DNA of 64,000 bases from Vulcanimicrobiota bacterium (GCA_013036095.1 JAAXCW010000002.1:280053-344052), one strand, 5' to 3'; positions 15,104-24,711 are shown, counted from the stretch's first letter. The notes: a model not told the origin generated them from the letters alone. Program-made: numbers and translations.

Positions 15104-15843
15104 TACGTTCTCCCGCGCGCGAAGCGGTTGCGGACGTTTTCACCGGCTACCAGGAGCACGAAGTACGGAAGCGCGAGCTGGCGCCGCCAGCGCTGCGGCT
15201 GCGTCACCAACCGGTAAAGCCATTCAAGATGCGCCCGCCGCCAGCCGTCCGGCGCGCGCCGCACATTCCCGCTGATGACGTCGAAGGAGCCGCCGACGCC
15301 GATTCCCACGCCGCAGCCCGTCTGCGCCAAATGTTCCGAGAGCCAAAACTCTTGTCGGGGAAAGCCCATGCCGGCAAAGAGAATGCGTGCGCCGCTCGCG
15401 CGGATGGCGTCTGCTACATTCGAAGACTCGGCGTCGCTGAAGTAGCCGTCACGCGCACCTGCGATCTCGAGTCCCGGGTGTCGCGATCGCAGCGTATCAG
15501 CCGCGCGCTGCGCAATTCCAGGAGCTCCGCCCAGTAAATAGACCGGGAGGCTTTCCTCGGCCGCGCGCGCGCAGACGTGCTCGATCAGATCGACGCCGGC
15601 AACTCGCTCGCGCAGCTTGGCCCCGCGTGCACGCGCCGCGCCCAGTAATCCTACCGTGTCGCAGAGTGAGAGCGCGCTGGCATTTACGACCGCGCGATAC
15701 TTCTCGTCGCGTCGCGCGTAAACGACCATTTCCGTTCCCAGGGTAACGACTTGTGCACCCGCTCCTTCGCGCGCATAGCGCAGAACAGCGTCCGTGGCCT
15801 GATCGGAATCGATTGGGTCGAGTTTACACCCGAGAATAATCAT
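15103..15843 (-). CDS. WecG/TagA/CpsF-family glycosyltransferase
   Basis: A 246-residue GT26-type transferase. It shows V-V-T-L-G-T-E-M-V-V near the start, S-L-C-D-T-V-G-L, the Y-L-L-G-G-A-P-G motif, G-M-G-F-P-R-Q-E-F-W and G-V-G-G-S-F-D-V-I-S-G. Family members add an N-acetylmannosamine-type residue to an undecaprenyl-linked sugar during teichoic-acid, ECA or capsule synthesis. The ATG at 15843 begins the first strand and overlaps dapA by 20 bases. The flanking nucleotidyltransferase supports a surface-glycan role. Confidence 0.88.
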   Translation of the reverse strand: MIILGCKLDPIDSDQATDAVLRYAREGAGAQVVTLGTEMVVYARRDEKYRAVVNASALSLCDTVGLLGAARARGAKLRERVAGVDLIEHVCARAAEESLPVYLLGGAPGIAQRAADTLRSRHPGLEIAGARDGYFSDAESSNVADAIRASGARILFAGMGFPRQEFWLSEHLAQTGCGVGIGVGGSFDVISGNVRRAPDGWRRAHLEWLYRLVTQPQRWRRQLALPYFVLLVAGENVRNRFARGRT

Positions 15844-16714
15844 ACTGCGAAAGCAGCGGCCGAAGATTGCGCGCGAGATGCTCGGGCATCGCATCGAGCG
15901 GCAGACGGCATTCGCCTACCGCAAAGCCCAGCTGCTTCATCGCCCACTTCACCGGAATCGGACTGGTCGTTGCAAACAGCGCATCGATCAGCGGCAAGAG
16001 CGATCCATGAATGCGCGCAGCTTCCGCCGCGTCGCCATTCTTGTATGCGCGCATCATTGCGACGTACTCACGCGAGCACAAATGCGACGCAACGCCCACG
16101 ACTCCGTCGGCGCCCATCGCCAGGCATGGGAGAAACAAATGGTCGTCGCCGGCCCAGAGGGTAAATCCGGGTTCCCGGTCGCGCAGGATAAAGCCGATCT
16201 GCCGCAGATCGCCGCTGGACTCTTTCACGCCCACGATGTTTTTGTGCGCGCGCGCCAGTTCGAGCAGCGTTTCGGGCAGCATGTTGATGCCCGTGCGGCC
16301 CGGGATGTTGTAGATGACGATCGGCAGCACGGTCGCTTGGGCGATTGCGCCGAAGTGCGCGATCATGCCGCTCTGCGGCGGCTTGTTGTAGTAAGGAACC
16401 ACGGCCAAAATGCCGTCCGCGCCGGCTTTCTCGGCGGCTTTCACCGAACGCACGGAGTCGCGCGTGTCGTTGCTGCCCGCATTGGCAATCACGGCCGCGC
16501 GGTCGCCGAGTTCGTCCTTGACCGCCGAAAACAAGCGCAGGCGCTCGTCGGGCGTCATCGTCTGGCCCTCGCCCGTTGAGCCGGCAACCACCAATCCGTC
16601 GTTTCCGCGTTCGACAAGCCAGGAAGCCACGCGCGCTGCCTCGCGGTAATCGACTTCGCCGCCGCCGTCGAACGGCGTAATCATGGCGGTCACGATCGCT
16701 CCGAGCTTCTTCAT
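15824..16714 (-). CDS. dapA: 4-hydroxy-tetrahydrodipicolinate synthase
   Basis: A 296-residue TIM-barrel enzyme that condenses pyruvate with aspartate semialdehyde in lysine/diaminopimelate synthesis. Visible are A-G-S-T-G-E-G-Q-T-M-T, P-Y-Y-N-K-P-P-Q-S-G with the proton-relay Tyr, Y-N-I-P-G-R-T-G, and G-V-K-E-S-S-G-D with the Schiff-base Lys. It overlaps the aspartate kinase stop by four bases (ATGA), so lysC and dapA are coupled, as expected for consecutive pathway steps. Confidence 0.95.
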   Translation of the reverse strand: MKKLGAIVTAMITPFDGGGEVDYREAARVASWLVERGNDGLVVAGSTGEGQTMTPDERLRLFSAVKDELGDRAAVIANAGSNDTRDSVRSVKAAEKAGADGILAVVPYYNKPPQSGMIAHFGAIAQATVLPIVIYNIPGRTGINMLPETLLELARAHKNIVGVKESSGDLRQIGFILRDREPGFTLWAGDDHLFLPCLAMGADGVVGVASHLCSREYVAMMRAYKNGDAAEAARIHGSLLPLIDALFATTSPIPVKWAMKQLGFAVGECRLPLDAMPEHLARNLRPLLSQYDYSRV

Positions 16715-17949
16715 GTGGTAACCGTCTTTTCGTCCGTGCCCGCTTTGTCATCCTGAGTGGCCAAATGGAACTCATCGTGTACGGCTTGCTCGGCGCGCGC
16801 GGCGTCATCGGAGGGAATGAGGATCGAAACCGTGATGTTGCTGTCGGTGGCATGAATGATTTCAACGTTCGCCGCCGAGAGCGCTGAGACGATGCGGTGA
16901 ATGACGCCCGGCTCGTAGCGCATGCCTTCGCCGACGACCGAAAGCTTCGAGCATGCCTCTCGGACCCGCACGGCCACATTGAGGTCGCCCAGCAGTTTGC
17001 GAATATCTTCGCCTCGGTCGCCTTCAACGACAAACATGACGCCGGCCTGATTGATCGTCACCTGATCGATGGAAATGTTCGCTGACGCCAGGCGTTCGAA
17101 CATGTGCATCTCGACTTGCATGCGGCGCTGCCGATCTTCGATGTCGCCGCGAATAGCGCGGATCCAGGTCACGCGGCCTGACGCCGTAACTCCCGTGACC
17201 GGTTTGCGCGGCTCGAGCCGCGCGTCGACGACGGTGCCTTCTCCGGTCGCCAAGCTGCGAATCGCGTACGGCATGCGCATGCGCTGCGCGTAGTCCGCCG
17301 CCTTGTGATGCATGATTTTCGCGCCGTGCTGGGCGAGTTCGGTCATCTCTTCGAGGCTCGCTCGATCGATCGTGTGCGCGCCGTTCACCCGCCGCGGATC
17401 GGCGGTCATCGCGCCCGCAACGTCGGTGTAGACGTCAATGCGCTCCGCATCGAGCGCATGCCCGAGCGCGATTGCCGTGAGGTCGGTGCCGCCCCGCCCC
17501 AGCGTCGTGATCTCGCCGTTTTCGCTGATGCCCTGAAAGCCGGCGATGACGGGAACTTTCTTCGCCTCAAGGACCTTGCGCACGCGCTGCGGCTCGACGC
17601 GTATGATCGTCGCGTCGCCGTGCACGTCGTCGGTGATTATTCCCGACTGCGCGCCGCTGAGCGCCACTGCCGCGATGCCGTCACTTTCCAATTCGCTCGC
17701 GAGAACCGCGGCCGAGATAAGTTCACCCGACGCCAGCAGCATATCCGCGTTCGGGCCGCTGCGCGCGTCGCCGATGAGTGAGAGCAGCGAGTCGGTCGCG
17801 TACGGTTCGGGCGCGCGACCCATCGCGGAAACGACGGCGACCGGAGATTCTCCGCGCTCCAACGCTTCGCGTATTCGCTCAACGGCAATGCGGCGCGTTT
17901 CAGGCGACGCAACCGAGGTGCCGCCGAACTTCAGCACAGCGACCTTCAT
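16711..17949 (-). CDS. lysC: Aspartate kinase
   Basis: A 412-residue protein. The kinase domain has V-L-K-F-G-G-T-S-V-A, L-L-A-S-G-E-L-I-S and T-L-G-R-G-G-T-D-L-T-A, and the C-terminal third has two ACT-type regulatory modules (I-S-I-D-Q-V-T-I-N and the V-E-I-I-H-A-T-D-S-N segment). It phosphorylates aspartate as the first step to lysine, threonine and methionine and is normally feedback inhibited through the ACT modules. The ATG at 17949 overlaps the asd stop by four bases. Confidence 0.95.
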   Translation of the reverse strand: MKVAVLKFGGTSVASPETRRIAVERIREALERGESPVAVVSAMGRAPEPYATDSLLSLIGDARSGPNADMLLASGELISAAVLASELESDGIAAVALSGAQSGIITDDVHGDATIIRVEPQRVRKVLEAKKVPVIAGFQGISENGEITTLGRGGTDLTAIALGHALDAERIDVYTDVAGAMTADPRRVNGAHTIDRASLEEMTELAQHGAKIMHHKAADYAQRMRMPYAIRSLATGEGTVVDARLEPRKPVTGVTASGRVTWIRAIRGDIEDRQRRMQVEMHMFERLASANISIDQVTINQAGVMFVVEGDRGEDIRKLLGDLNVAVRVREACSKLSVVGEGMRYEPGVIHRIVSALSAANVEIIHATDSNITVSILIPSDDAARAEQAVHDEFHLATQDDKAGTDEKTVTT

Positions 17950-18860
17950 CTTGGCCCGCGCGCGATCAAAAGTTCCAATATCTGCACGGCATTGGTCGCC
18001 GCGCCTTTGCGCAGCTGATCGCCGACGACCCACATTTGAAAGTGCCGCTTGTCGTCGCCGGCGTAACGTAACCGGGCAACGTGCACATCGTCCGTGCCCT
18101 CAACCTCGCGCGGCGTGACAACGCCTTCGCGGTGCAAGACAACGCCCGGCGCGCGCTCCAGCGCTTGCGCGAGCGCTTCTACCGGAGCCTCGCATTCCGT
18201 TTCAAAAAACACCGCCTCGGAGTGTGCCGTACGCACAGGCACGCGAACAGTCGTCGCATATAATGGAAGCGAGGGAAGATCCAGAATTTTGCGCGTCTCG
18301 TCGCGCACTTTCGTTTCTTCGCCGCTGTAGCCGTCATCGCCGAACTCGCCGATCAGCGGCACGACGTTTCGAATGAACGCACCCTTACCCGCGTCGAACT
18401 CCTCTAGCGGGCCGCGCCCCGCGCCGCTGACGGCTTGGTACGTCGCAACGTTGACCAATTTCAACCCAACCGTATCACGAACCGGCGCCAGCGCCATGCA
18501 CAAAATAATTGCCGTGCAATTCCCTACCGGAAAGAGACGGTGATCCGGAAGAATCGACGCAGCGTTGATCTCGGGCACGACCAATGGCACGTCCGCGCGC
18601 ATCCGGTAGGTGGAACTGTTGTCGATCACAACTCCGCCGCGCTCCAGAATCGGCGGCACGAACTGCGAACTCGCCTCATCCGATCCCGCAAAGAAGACTG
18701 TATCGAACGGCTCCAATGCTTCGCTCGACGTTTCCAGGACGCCGTTGCGCGCATGTGACGCGAACAAACCCAAGCGTTCCGCCGGGATCTTCCGCTCACG
18801 CAACACCTGTACGATCGTTTCACCGACCGCTCCGGTCGCTCCAACTACGGCGATGTTCAC
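17946..18860 (-). CDS. asd: Aspartate-semialdehyde dehydrogenase
   Basis: A 304-residue protein, slightly shorter than the usual 330-340. It has G-A-T-G-A-V-G-E for NADP binding, D-N-S-S-T-Y-R, the catalytic Cys in V-G-N-C-T-A-I, Y-Q-A-V-S-G-A-G and H-S-E-A-V-F. It reduces aspartyl phosphate to the semialdehyde used by dapA. The order asd-lysC-dapA with four-base overlaps is a clear operon; dapB lies just upstream after a 44-base gap that holds a type B repeat. Confidence 0.95.
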   Translation of the reverse strand: MNIAVVGATGAVGETIVQVLRERKIPAERLGLFASHARNGVLETSSEALEPFDTVFFAGSDEASSQFVPPILERGGVVIDNSSTYRMRADVPLVVPEINAASILPDHRLFPVGNCTAIILCMALAPVRDTVGLKLVNVATYQAVSGAGRGPLEEFDAGKGAFIRNVVPLIGEFGDDGYSGEETKVRDETRKILDLPSLPLYATTVRVPVRTAHSEAVFFETECEAPVEALAQALERAPGVVLHREGVVTPREVEGTDDVHVARLRYAGDDKRHFQMWVVGDQLRKGAATNAVQILELLIARGPR

Positions 18861-18866
18861 CTAATT

Positions 18867-18903
18867 GTCATCCTGAGCGGGCGCCACAAGGCGCCCCGGT
18901 GCG
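18867..18903. repeat. Dispersed intergenic repeat, type B copy 2
   Basis: It joins the TGTCATCCTGAG head of repeat A to the GCGGGCGCC / GGCGCCCCGGT stem-loop of repeat B, showing that both belong to one composite family. It fills the gap between dapB and asd within the leftward unit, so the stem-loop lies inside a polycistronic message. Confidence 0.7.
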
Positions 18904-18904
18904 A

Positions 18905-19591
18905 TCATAACTTGAGCCCAACCTCTAAAGATTTAAGCGAACGCACGTAGCGAATCGCCGCAATAATGCCCGGCGCGAACGACTCGCTCGAAAAAGAGTC
19001 GTGACGGATCGTGAGCAGCTCGCCTTCGTTTGAGAACAGCACTTCCTGATGCGAAAGCAGCCCCTTCATGCGGATGCTATGGATCGGAACGTCGGCGCGG
19101 CCCCCGCCCACATGAATGCGATCCGCCGTCGCCGATGCGGTACCACTTGGCTTATCGCGCTTATCCGCGCGGTGCATTTCCACGATTTCAACCGATGGAA
19201 AAAACTTCGCGGCTTGTTCGGCAAAATTCATCATAAGGATTGCGCCCATCGCAAAGTTCGGAACGATTAGCGCGCCGGTTTTGTGCCGCTCGCAAAGCTT
19301 TTCTAATTCGGCCCGCTCAGCGGCATTCCACTCGCTCGATCCGACGACCGGCGAGATACCGCGCTCCACGGCGGCGCGCGCGACGGCCTGCGTCACCGGA
19401 CGCGGCGTAAAGTCCACGACGACATCAGGTTTGCGCTGGTCGAGCAGTTGCTCGACGTTATCGTAGATCCCGATCGATTGATCCGCGGAGCGCGCAAAAC
19501 CACCGGCAAATTCTAAATCCGGCTCCCTCTTAATCGCCTCGAACGCGAGGCGCCCCATGCGGCCTTGAACGCCGGAAACCGCAACCTTCAC
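18905..19591 (-). CDS. dapB: 4-hydroxy-tetrahydrodipicolinate reductase
   Basis: A 228-residue protein with the N-terminal nucleotide fold V-A-V-S-G-V-Q-G-R-M-G-R, D-F-T-P-R-P, a P-N-F-A-M-G-A segment, and the substrate motif E-M-H-R-A-D-K-R-D-K-P-S-G-T-A. The family usually reads E-x-H-H; here the second His is Arg, while the key Lys is kept. It makes tetrahydrodipicolinate. The GTG at 19591 overlaps the stop of the DUF4760-like gene (GTGA) and begins directly at the first strand. Confidence 0.92.
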   Translation of the reverse strand: MKVAVSGVQGRMGRLAFEAIKREPDLEFAGGFARSADQSIGIYDNVEQLLDQRKPDVVVDFTPRPVTQAVARAAVERGISPVVGSSEWNAAERAELEKLCERHKTGALIVPNFAMGAILMMNFAEQAAKFFPSVEIVEMHRADKRDKPSGTASATADRIHVGGGRADVPIHSIRMKGLLSHQEVLFSNEGELLTIRHDSFSSESFAPGIIAAIRYVRSLKSLEVGLKL

Positions 19592-20100
19592 CCGGTGGTC
19601 TTCGGTGTGTGGCGCTCGAGCCACTTTGCCGCGTCCCGCGCCAGGATCTCGGCGTTTTCCCATGCCAGCGGATCGTTTCGCTTTTCCCGCAAAGCAGCGA
19701 TGGCCGGCCCGAGTATCCGCCATGCGCCAACGATTCTCGTGCTTCCAATATCAAAAATCGCTTCGCCGTTCACCAGGCCATGCTTGATATACGTTCCCAC
19801 CAGTTCGAAAACCATCAGCACTTGGTGCTCACGATGAGAAGCGGCCGAGTTTTTCAGCGGTGTGAAAAAATCTTCGCGAAATTGCGGATCTTCGTTAAAC
19901 TGACGCTCGAAGTCAGATCGTAGAAAACGCAGACCTTCCAAGAAATCGGCCGTGCTGAACATCTCGGCGACGCGCACGACGCCCTCGAGCTGCGTTGCTC
20001 GTCTCAGTTCAGAAAGCTGAACGAGGCCAACAGCCACGGTCGCGAGGATCACGACGCCGGTAAAGAGCGTCGCGAGCGCGGAAACGGCCTCCCAGCTCAC
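19588..20100 (-). CDS. DUF4760-like membrane-anchored protein 1
   Basis: A 170-residue protein with one N-terminal membrane segment (L-A-T-L-F-T-G-V-V-I-L-A-T-V-A-V), then a helical cytoplasmic part with Q-L-S-E-L-R-R-A-T-Q-L-E-G, E-M-F and F-E-L-V-G-T-Y-I-K-H-G-L-V. The pattern fits the DUF4760 group of unknown function. A second member is at 27495-28103. The GTG start is eight bases after the helicase stop, and the end overlaps dapB. Being in this operon does not reveal a role. Confidence 0.7.
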   Translation of the reverse strand: MSWEAVSALATLFTGVVILATVAVGLVQLSELRRATQLEGVVRVAEMFSTADFLEGLRFLRSDFERQFNEDPQFREDFFTPLKNSAASHREHQVLMVFELVGTYIKHGLVNGEAIFDIGSTRIVGAWRILGPAIAALREKRNDPLAWENAEILARDAAKWLERHTPKTTG

Positions 20101-20107
20101 GCTGGGG

Positions 20108-22264
20108 CTAGAGCTTCTCCAGCGGCGCGTATTTCAGCATGACCATTTTTTGGCCGACGTTGGGGAAATCGATCGTCACGAGACCATCGCCGCCGGCGCC
20201 GATGACGCCGGAGATCTTGCCTTCGCCCCATTTCGGATGGCGGACGCGATCGCCCGACTGCAGATTCATTTTGATGCCGGCGCCCGCCGATTCGTGAATC
20301 GCGACCTCGCGCCAGCGCCCGCCCGAAGGCCGCGGCAGCGCGATGCTGCCCAGCATCTCGATGTTGGGCATCTCTTCCAGAAAACGCGACTTCGGATGCG
20401 CGAATGTATTGCCGTAGAGCGTGCGGCGCTCAGCATAAGAAAGAAAGAGCCGGTTCATCGCGCGCGTTACGCCAACGTATGCTAGACGGCGTTCTTCTTC
20501 GAGTTCGGTCATATCGACCAGCGCGCGCGAGTGCGGAAAGACGCCCTCTTCCAAGCCGGTCAAAAAGACGTTTGGAAATTCCAGGCCTTTGGCGGAATGC
20601 ATGGTCATCATCGTGATGTACGACGCCGAATCGTCGAGCGTGTCGAGGTCGCTGATCAGCGCGACGTTTGCCAGGAAGCCCGCGAGCGTCGCTTCCGGAT
20701 CGCCCGATTCATACTCGCGAGCAACGCCCACAAGTTCCTCGAGATTCTCCATGCGCGTGCGCGAATCGGGTGTGTCCTCGTTGCGCAGCTCGCGCAAGTA
20801 GCCGGACTCTTCCATCACCGCGACCAGCAGGTCGGCGATGGTAAACTCTTCGAGACGCGAACGCAGTGATTCGATGAGTTCCGCGAAGCGCTCGAGCTCA
20901 CGCGTCTTCTTGGGAACCGCCTTCTTCAGCAGCTCTTTATCAAAAATTGCCTGCCCGACGGGGACTTTTGCGGCGTCGGCGGCCGTTACGAGGCTAGCAA
21001 GCGTTTGCGACCCGATGCTGCGGCGCGGCACATTGACGATCCGCTTGAACGCAATGGCGTCCGAGGGGTTGTCGATGTAGCGCAGGTAGGCGATAACGTC
21101 TTTGATTTCGGTGCGCGCGTAGAATCCGACGCCGCCGATGACGCGGTACGGAATGCCTTCGGCGATAAACGCTTCCTCGAACACGCGCGACTGCGCGTTG
21201 GTGCGGTAGAGCGCCAGGAAGTCACTGTACGAAGCGCCTTCGCGCACGAGCTCCTTGACTTTTTCGACAACGTAGCGCGCTTCGGAGCGTTCCGTGTCGG
21301 CGGCGAACGCCGTGATCGGCTCGCCCGCGTCGCGGCTGGTGAAAAGTTTCTTTGGAGCGCGGGTCTTGTTGTTGGCGACCAGCGCGTTTGCCGCGTCGAG
21401 AATCGTCTGCGTGCTGCGGTAGTTCTCTTCCAGCGTAAAGACTTTCGCGCCCGGGAAATCTTCCTCGAAGCGCAGGATCATCTTATAATCGCTGCCGCGC
21501 CACGAGTAGATCGACTGGTCGTCGTCACCGACGACGGTGACGTTGCGGTGCTTCTCGCCCAAGATCGCGATCAGTTTGTACTGCGCGAAGTTGACGTCTT
21601 GATACTCGTCGACCATGACGTACCGGAAACGGTTTTGCCATTTGGTGCGCGCGGTCTCATCTTTTTCGAAGAGGTCGATCGTGCGAACGATCAGGTCGTC
21701 AAAGTCCAGGCTGTTCGATTCCGAAAGCCTGCGCTGATACTCTTCGTACACGTTGGCGTAGCGCTCGCCCAAGAACGACGTGTTGCGCTCGTGGTATTCT
21801 TTGGGCCAGACCAGCGCATTCTTCGCTTTGCTGATCTCCGCCAAGCACGCTCCGGGTGTGGTTTGACGTTCGTCGTAGTCGAGATCGGTCAATATCTCGC
21901 GGATGACCGTGCGCTGATCGGCGTCATCGATGATGGCAAAGTTCGAAGCAATTCCGGCGCGCGAACCTTCGCGGCGCAAGATGCGCACGCACATCGAATG
22001 AAATGTGCCGACCCATAAGTCGCGCGCGGGCGCGCCGACCATGCGTTCCAAGCGCGTCTTCATTTCGCCGGCGGCTTTGTTCGTAAACGTGACGGCCAGA
22101 ATTTGATCCGGCGAAACCTCGAGCTCGTCGAGCAGATACGCAATGCGGTGCGTCAGCACGCGGGTTTTTCCGCTGCCGGCACCGGCAAAAATCAAACACG
22201 GGCCATTGGTATGTCGGACGGCGGCCGACTGGACGTCGTTGAGAGCATCGGTTTCCAGGATCAT
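20108..22264 (-). CDS. pcrA: ATP-dependent DNA helicase UvrD/PcrA
   Basis: A 718-residue superfamily 1A helicase with all motifs in order: A-G-A-G-S-G-K-T-R-V-L (Walker A), V-D-E-Y-Q-D-V-N (Walker B), G-D-D-D-Q-S-I-Y-S-W-R-G, L-E-E-N-Y-R-S-T, T-M-H-S-A-K-G-L-E-F and R-R-L-A-Y-V-G-V-T-R-A. It unwinds DNA 3' to 5' in excision and mismatch repair. The C-terminus ends with the PcrA-type tail that binds RNA polymerase (G-D-R-V-R-H-P-K-W-G-E-G). It follows the glycosidase-like gene by seven bases. Confidence 0.95.
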   Translation of the reverse strand: MILETDALNDVQSAAVRHTNGPCLIFAGAGSGKTRVLTHRIAYLLDELEVSPDQILAVTFTNKAAGEMKTRLERMVGAPARDLWVGTFHSMCVRILRREGSRAGIASNFAIIDDADQRTVIREILTDLDYDERQTTPGACLAEISKAKNALVWPKEYHERNTSFLGERYANVYEEYQRRLSESNSLDFDDLIVRTIDLFEKDETARTKWQNRFRYVMVDEYQDVNFAQYKLIAILGEKHRNVTVVGDDDQSIYSWRGSDYKMILRFEEDFPGAKVFTLEENYRSTQTILDAANALVANNKTRAPKKLFTSRDAGEPITAFAADTERSEARYVVEKVKELVREGASYSDFLALYRTNAQSRVFEEAFIAEGIPYRVIGGVGFYARTEIKDVIAYLRYIDNPSDAIAFKRIVNVPRRSIGSQTLASLVTAADAAKVPVGQAIFDKELLKKAVPKKTRELERFAELIESLRSRLEEFTIADLLVAVMEESGYLRELRNEDTPDSRTRMENLEELVGVAREYESGDPEATLAGFLANVALISDLDTLDDSASYITMMTMHSAKGLEFPNVFLTGLEEGVFPHSRALVDMTELEEERRLAYVGVTRAMNRLFLSYAERRTLYGNTFAHPKSRFLEEMPNIEMLGSIALPRPSGGRWREVAIHESAGAGIKMNLQSGDRVRHPKWGEGKISGVIGAGGDGLVTIDFPNVGQKMVMLKYAPLEKL

Positions 22265-22271
22265 TAAGAGT

Positions 22272-23381
22272 TTATTCGCCGCCTGTGGATAAAGCGCCTA
22301 TAATAGCGCGTCCGGTCCTTTCTTTACGGTCCGGTAATGCGGCGAGCGAATAAGCCGCCGATAAATACGCCAGCGTCGATTCGGCCCCCATATTAAGGTT
22401 GACGGAACTTTCATTGAGGCCGTCCAGGCAGCCGCCGCCGTTGGCCATGGCGATTCCGCGGGAATTCCGCCCCAAGTACCAATCCAACCCCAGCTGGGCG
22501 GTGTTCACGAACTGGTCGTCGCCCGTCGCCTCGTACGCCGCCAGCGCCGCGTCCACCAGCGAAACGGCTTCCAACGGCTGCTGCGAGTAGCGCGGCCGTG
22601 CTCCGCCGCGCGAATACCAGCCTTCGTTGCCGATCGGCACGAAGACGCCGTCCTCGATCGTGACGCGATTGTAAAACGCGAGCGAGCGCAGCCCGATCGC
22701 CTGCAGATCTGCGTCGCCAAGCGCCGCCCCCGCACGCACCATCGCTTCGCAGAGGCGTGCGTTGTCGTAGGTCATGATCTCTTCGAACCACTCCCAGTCG
22801 CCGGCGCAAGTGGCTTCGAATCGCGCCTTGAGCGCGCCGGCGAGTTTGCGCAGCGCGTCGCTGTAGGCCGGCAGTTCGATGTCGGCGATGCTCGCATGAC
22901 ACGCGTGCGAGAGCCCGATAATAGCGTAAGACTGGGAGCGCGCGTACTGCAGCCAGTCGATTGCATTCAACCCTTTGTTGAAGAGCCGCTTGCACAGGCG
23001 GCGCCAGGTCGCGCGCGGCGCATAACGCATTCCAAAACCCAGCGCCCAGAGCGCGCGGCCGACGGAATCGTGCGTTCCGACGCAGTCGAGCCACTGCCTG
23101 TCGTATCCCATGAAATTATGGAAGCGTCCATCCGGCAATTGCGCGTCTTGGAGGAACGCGAGATAGATGGGAGCCAGGCGCAGCGCGTCCGCATCGCGAG
23201 GGTCGAGCGCCAGTTTTTGATAGACGACGATCAGCGCGCGCGCGACGTCATCGGTGCAATAGCCGGTTGCGCGATTCGGAATGTCCTCCGTCGCGTGCTG
23301 AATAACGCCCACGTCGTCGCTGAGCGTGATGAGGTGTTCGAGACTAGGCAGAATGGACGAGCTCCAACTCAGGCGGAGCAA
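22272..23381 (-). CDS. Toroid (six-hairpin) glycosidase-like protein
   Basis: A 369-residue, mostly helical protein with repeated pairs of helices, including R-A-T-G-Y-C-T-D-D-V-A-R-A, F-H-N-F-M-G-Y-D-R-Q-W, W-F-E-E-I-M-T-Y-D-N-A-R and F-V-P-I-G-N-E-G-W-Y. This is the (alpha/alpha)6 pattern of glycosidases and glycan epimerases. Such genes are often next to GT4 transferases that build trehalose- or mannose-type oligosaccharides; here it overlaps the GT4 gene by 38 bases. No catalytic assignment is made. Confidence 0.7.
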   Translation of the reverse strand: MLRLSWSSSILPSLEHLITLSDDVGVIQHATEDIPNRATGYCTDDVARALIVVYQKLALDPRDADALRLAPIYLAFLQDAQLPDGRFHNFMGYDRQWLDCVGTHDSVGRALWALGFGMRYAPRATWRRLCKRLFNKGLNAIDWLQYARSQSYAIIGLSHACHASIADIELPAYSDALRKLAGALKARFEATCAGDWEWFEEIMTYDNARLCEAMVRAGAALGDADLQAIGLRSLAFYNRVTIEDGVFVPIGNEGWYSRGGARPRYSQQPLEAVSLVDAALAAYEATGDDQFVNTAQLGLDWYLGRNSRGIAMANGGGCLDGLNESSVNLNMGAESTLAYLSAAYSLAALPDRKERTGRAIIGALSTGGE

Positions 23382-24510
23382 GTTCTGCGAACAACCGGCC
23401 GTACTCGACGGCGACGTGCGGCCAGGTCATCTGACGGCCGAACCGGTACGCCCGCCGCTCGGTTGCGCGGCGCAACGCGTCGTCGTCCAGCAGTGCGCCG
23501 ACAAGATCGGCGATCGACTTGGCGTCGCGGAACATGCAGAGGAAACCGCGGTTGTGCGCGAGCAGTTCCTGCGCGTAAAGATACGGCGTGGAGACGATCG
23601 CCTTCCCGCAGCCCACGGCGTATGCGAGCGTGCCGCTGACGATCTGCGTCGGATTCAAATAGGGCGTCAAGTAAATATCGGTCGCTTCCAGATAGCCGAC
23701 CAGCTCGTCGAACTCCAAATACTTGTCGATCAATTTGACGTTGTACTGCAGCCCGTATTCCGCGACCAGCGCCTGCAGCGACTCGCGATACGATTCGCCT
23801 TCGCGGCGGCGCACGACCGGGTGGGTCTCGCCCAAAATGAGGTAGAGCACTTCGGGGTGACGTTTGACCACCTCGCGCATCGCTTCGATCGCGAACTCCA
23901 AACCTTTGCCGCGGTTGATCAAGCCGAACGTGGAAACGACCATGCGCTGACCGATGCCGAACGACGCCTTGGCGGCGTCCGTGTCGCGAAACGGCACGTC
24001 GGGCACGCCGTGATGGATCACGCGTAGCCGTTTGGGGTCGATATCGTAGACGCGCTCGAGCAGGTCGCGACCGGTTTCGGAAAGCGCGACGACCGCGTTG
24101 GCGTACCGGCAGATCTCGCGCGTGACGCGCAGCATCGTTTCGTCGGGTTCCGGCAAAATCGTATGCATCGTCAGCGCGATTGGTTTTTCAATCGCGCGCA
24201 GCGCGTCGATCAGCCATTCGCCGCGTTCGCCGCCGAAAAGACCGTACTCGTGCTGAATGTTGAGCACGCCCGCGGGATGCGCGTTGACGATGGCGGCGAT
24301 GTCGCTGTAAGATTCGCGGCGGTCCTCGCGCAGGCGCGCGACGACTTCAGGCCCGTAATGGCGGACTTCGCCGCCGGGCTCGTCGATCGCGATAATTTCA
24401 GAACTTGTTCCGTAGGCGCGGTCGAACGATTCGACCGTATCGCGCGTAAAGGTCGCGATGCCGCACTCCCGGGGTGGGAAGGAGCCCATGAAGAGGGTGC
24501 GCGGAACCAC
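23344..24510 (-). CDS. Glycosyltransferase family 4
   Basis: A 388-residue GT-B fold protein. The N-terminal part has [12 protein letters not shown] and [11 protein letters not shown]; the C-terminal donor domain has [21 protein letters not shown], and [17 protein letters not shown] with the family's conserved acidic/polar site. It probably transfers a hexose from an NDP donor in the cytoplasm. AGGAG lies six bases upstream of the GTG start. It heads the long leftward unit that runs to 13.3 kb. Confidence 0.88.
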   Translation of the reverse strand: MVPRTLFMGSFPPRECGIATFTRDTVESFDRAYGTSSEIIAIDEPGGEVRHYGPEVVARLREDRRESYSDIAAIVNAHPAGVLNIQHEYGLFGGERGEWLIDALRAIEKPIALTMHTILPEPDETMLRVTREICRYANAVVALSETGRDLLERVYDIDPKRLRVIHHGVPDVPFRDTDAAKASFGIGQRMVVSTFGLINRGKGLEFAIEAMREVVKRHPEVLYLILGETHPVVRRREGESYRESLQALVAEYGLQYNVKLIDKYLEFDELVGYLEATDIYLTPYLNPTQIVSGTLAYAVGCGKAIVSTPYLYAQELLAHNRGFLCMFRDAKSIADLVGALLDDDALRRATERRAYRFGRQMTWPHVAVEYGRLFAELAPPELELVHSA

Positions 24511-24551
24511 TCCATACTCCTTACTCCGGCTCTTCAGATGGAACGCGAAAC

Positions 24552-24582
24552 CCGGCAGGGGGAAAGCCGGTGGAACCCCTGC
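24552..24582 (+). other. H-type pseudoknot candidate in a 200-base leader
   Basis: Within the gap 24511-24711 the plus strand has CCGGC (24552-24556) pairing with GCCGG (24566-24570), while GCAGGGG (24555-24561) can pair with CCCCTGC (24576-24582). The loops read GAAA and TGGAA. Such an interleaved fold is typical of small regulatory RNAs, but I do not recognise a known riboswitch class. The rest of the gap shows no gene. It could lead the phosphoesterase gene (plus) or lie in the promoter of GT4 (minus). Confidence 0.35.
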
Positions 24583-24711
24583 TCGTGCGCGATTTATACC
24601 CGTGGACTCTTGCTTCTTAACCCTCAGGAAGCAGCAAAGGTTACAAAGGCTTGTTCGCTTGGCAGGCGAGCGTCAAGGGGGCAAGCGGCCGCAGCCGCGT
24701 ATAGCTCCGGC

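Noticed and set aside
24163..24711. N-terminal extension of the phosphoesterase gene
   Set aside because: The frame is open but runs through GT4 coding DNA; the signal peptide starts at the GTG at 24712.
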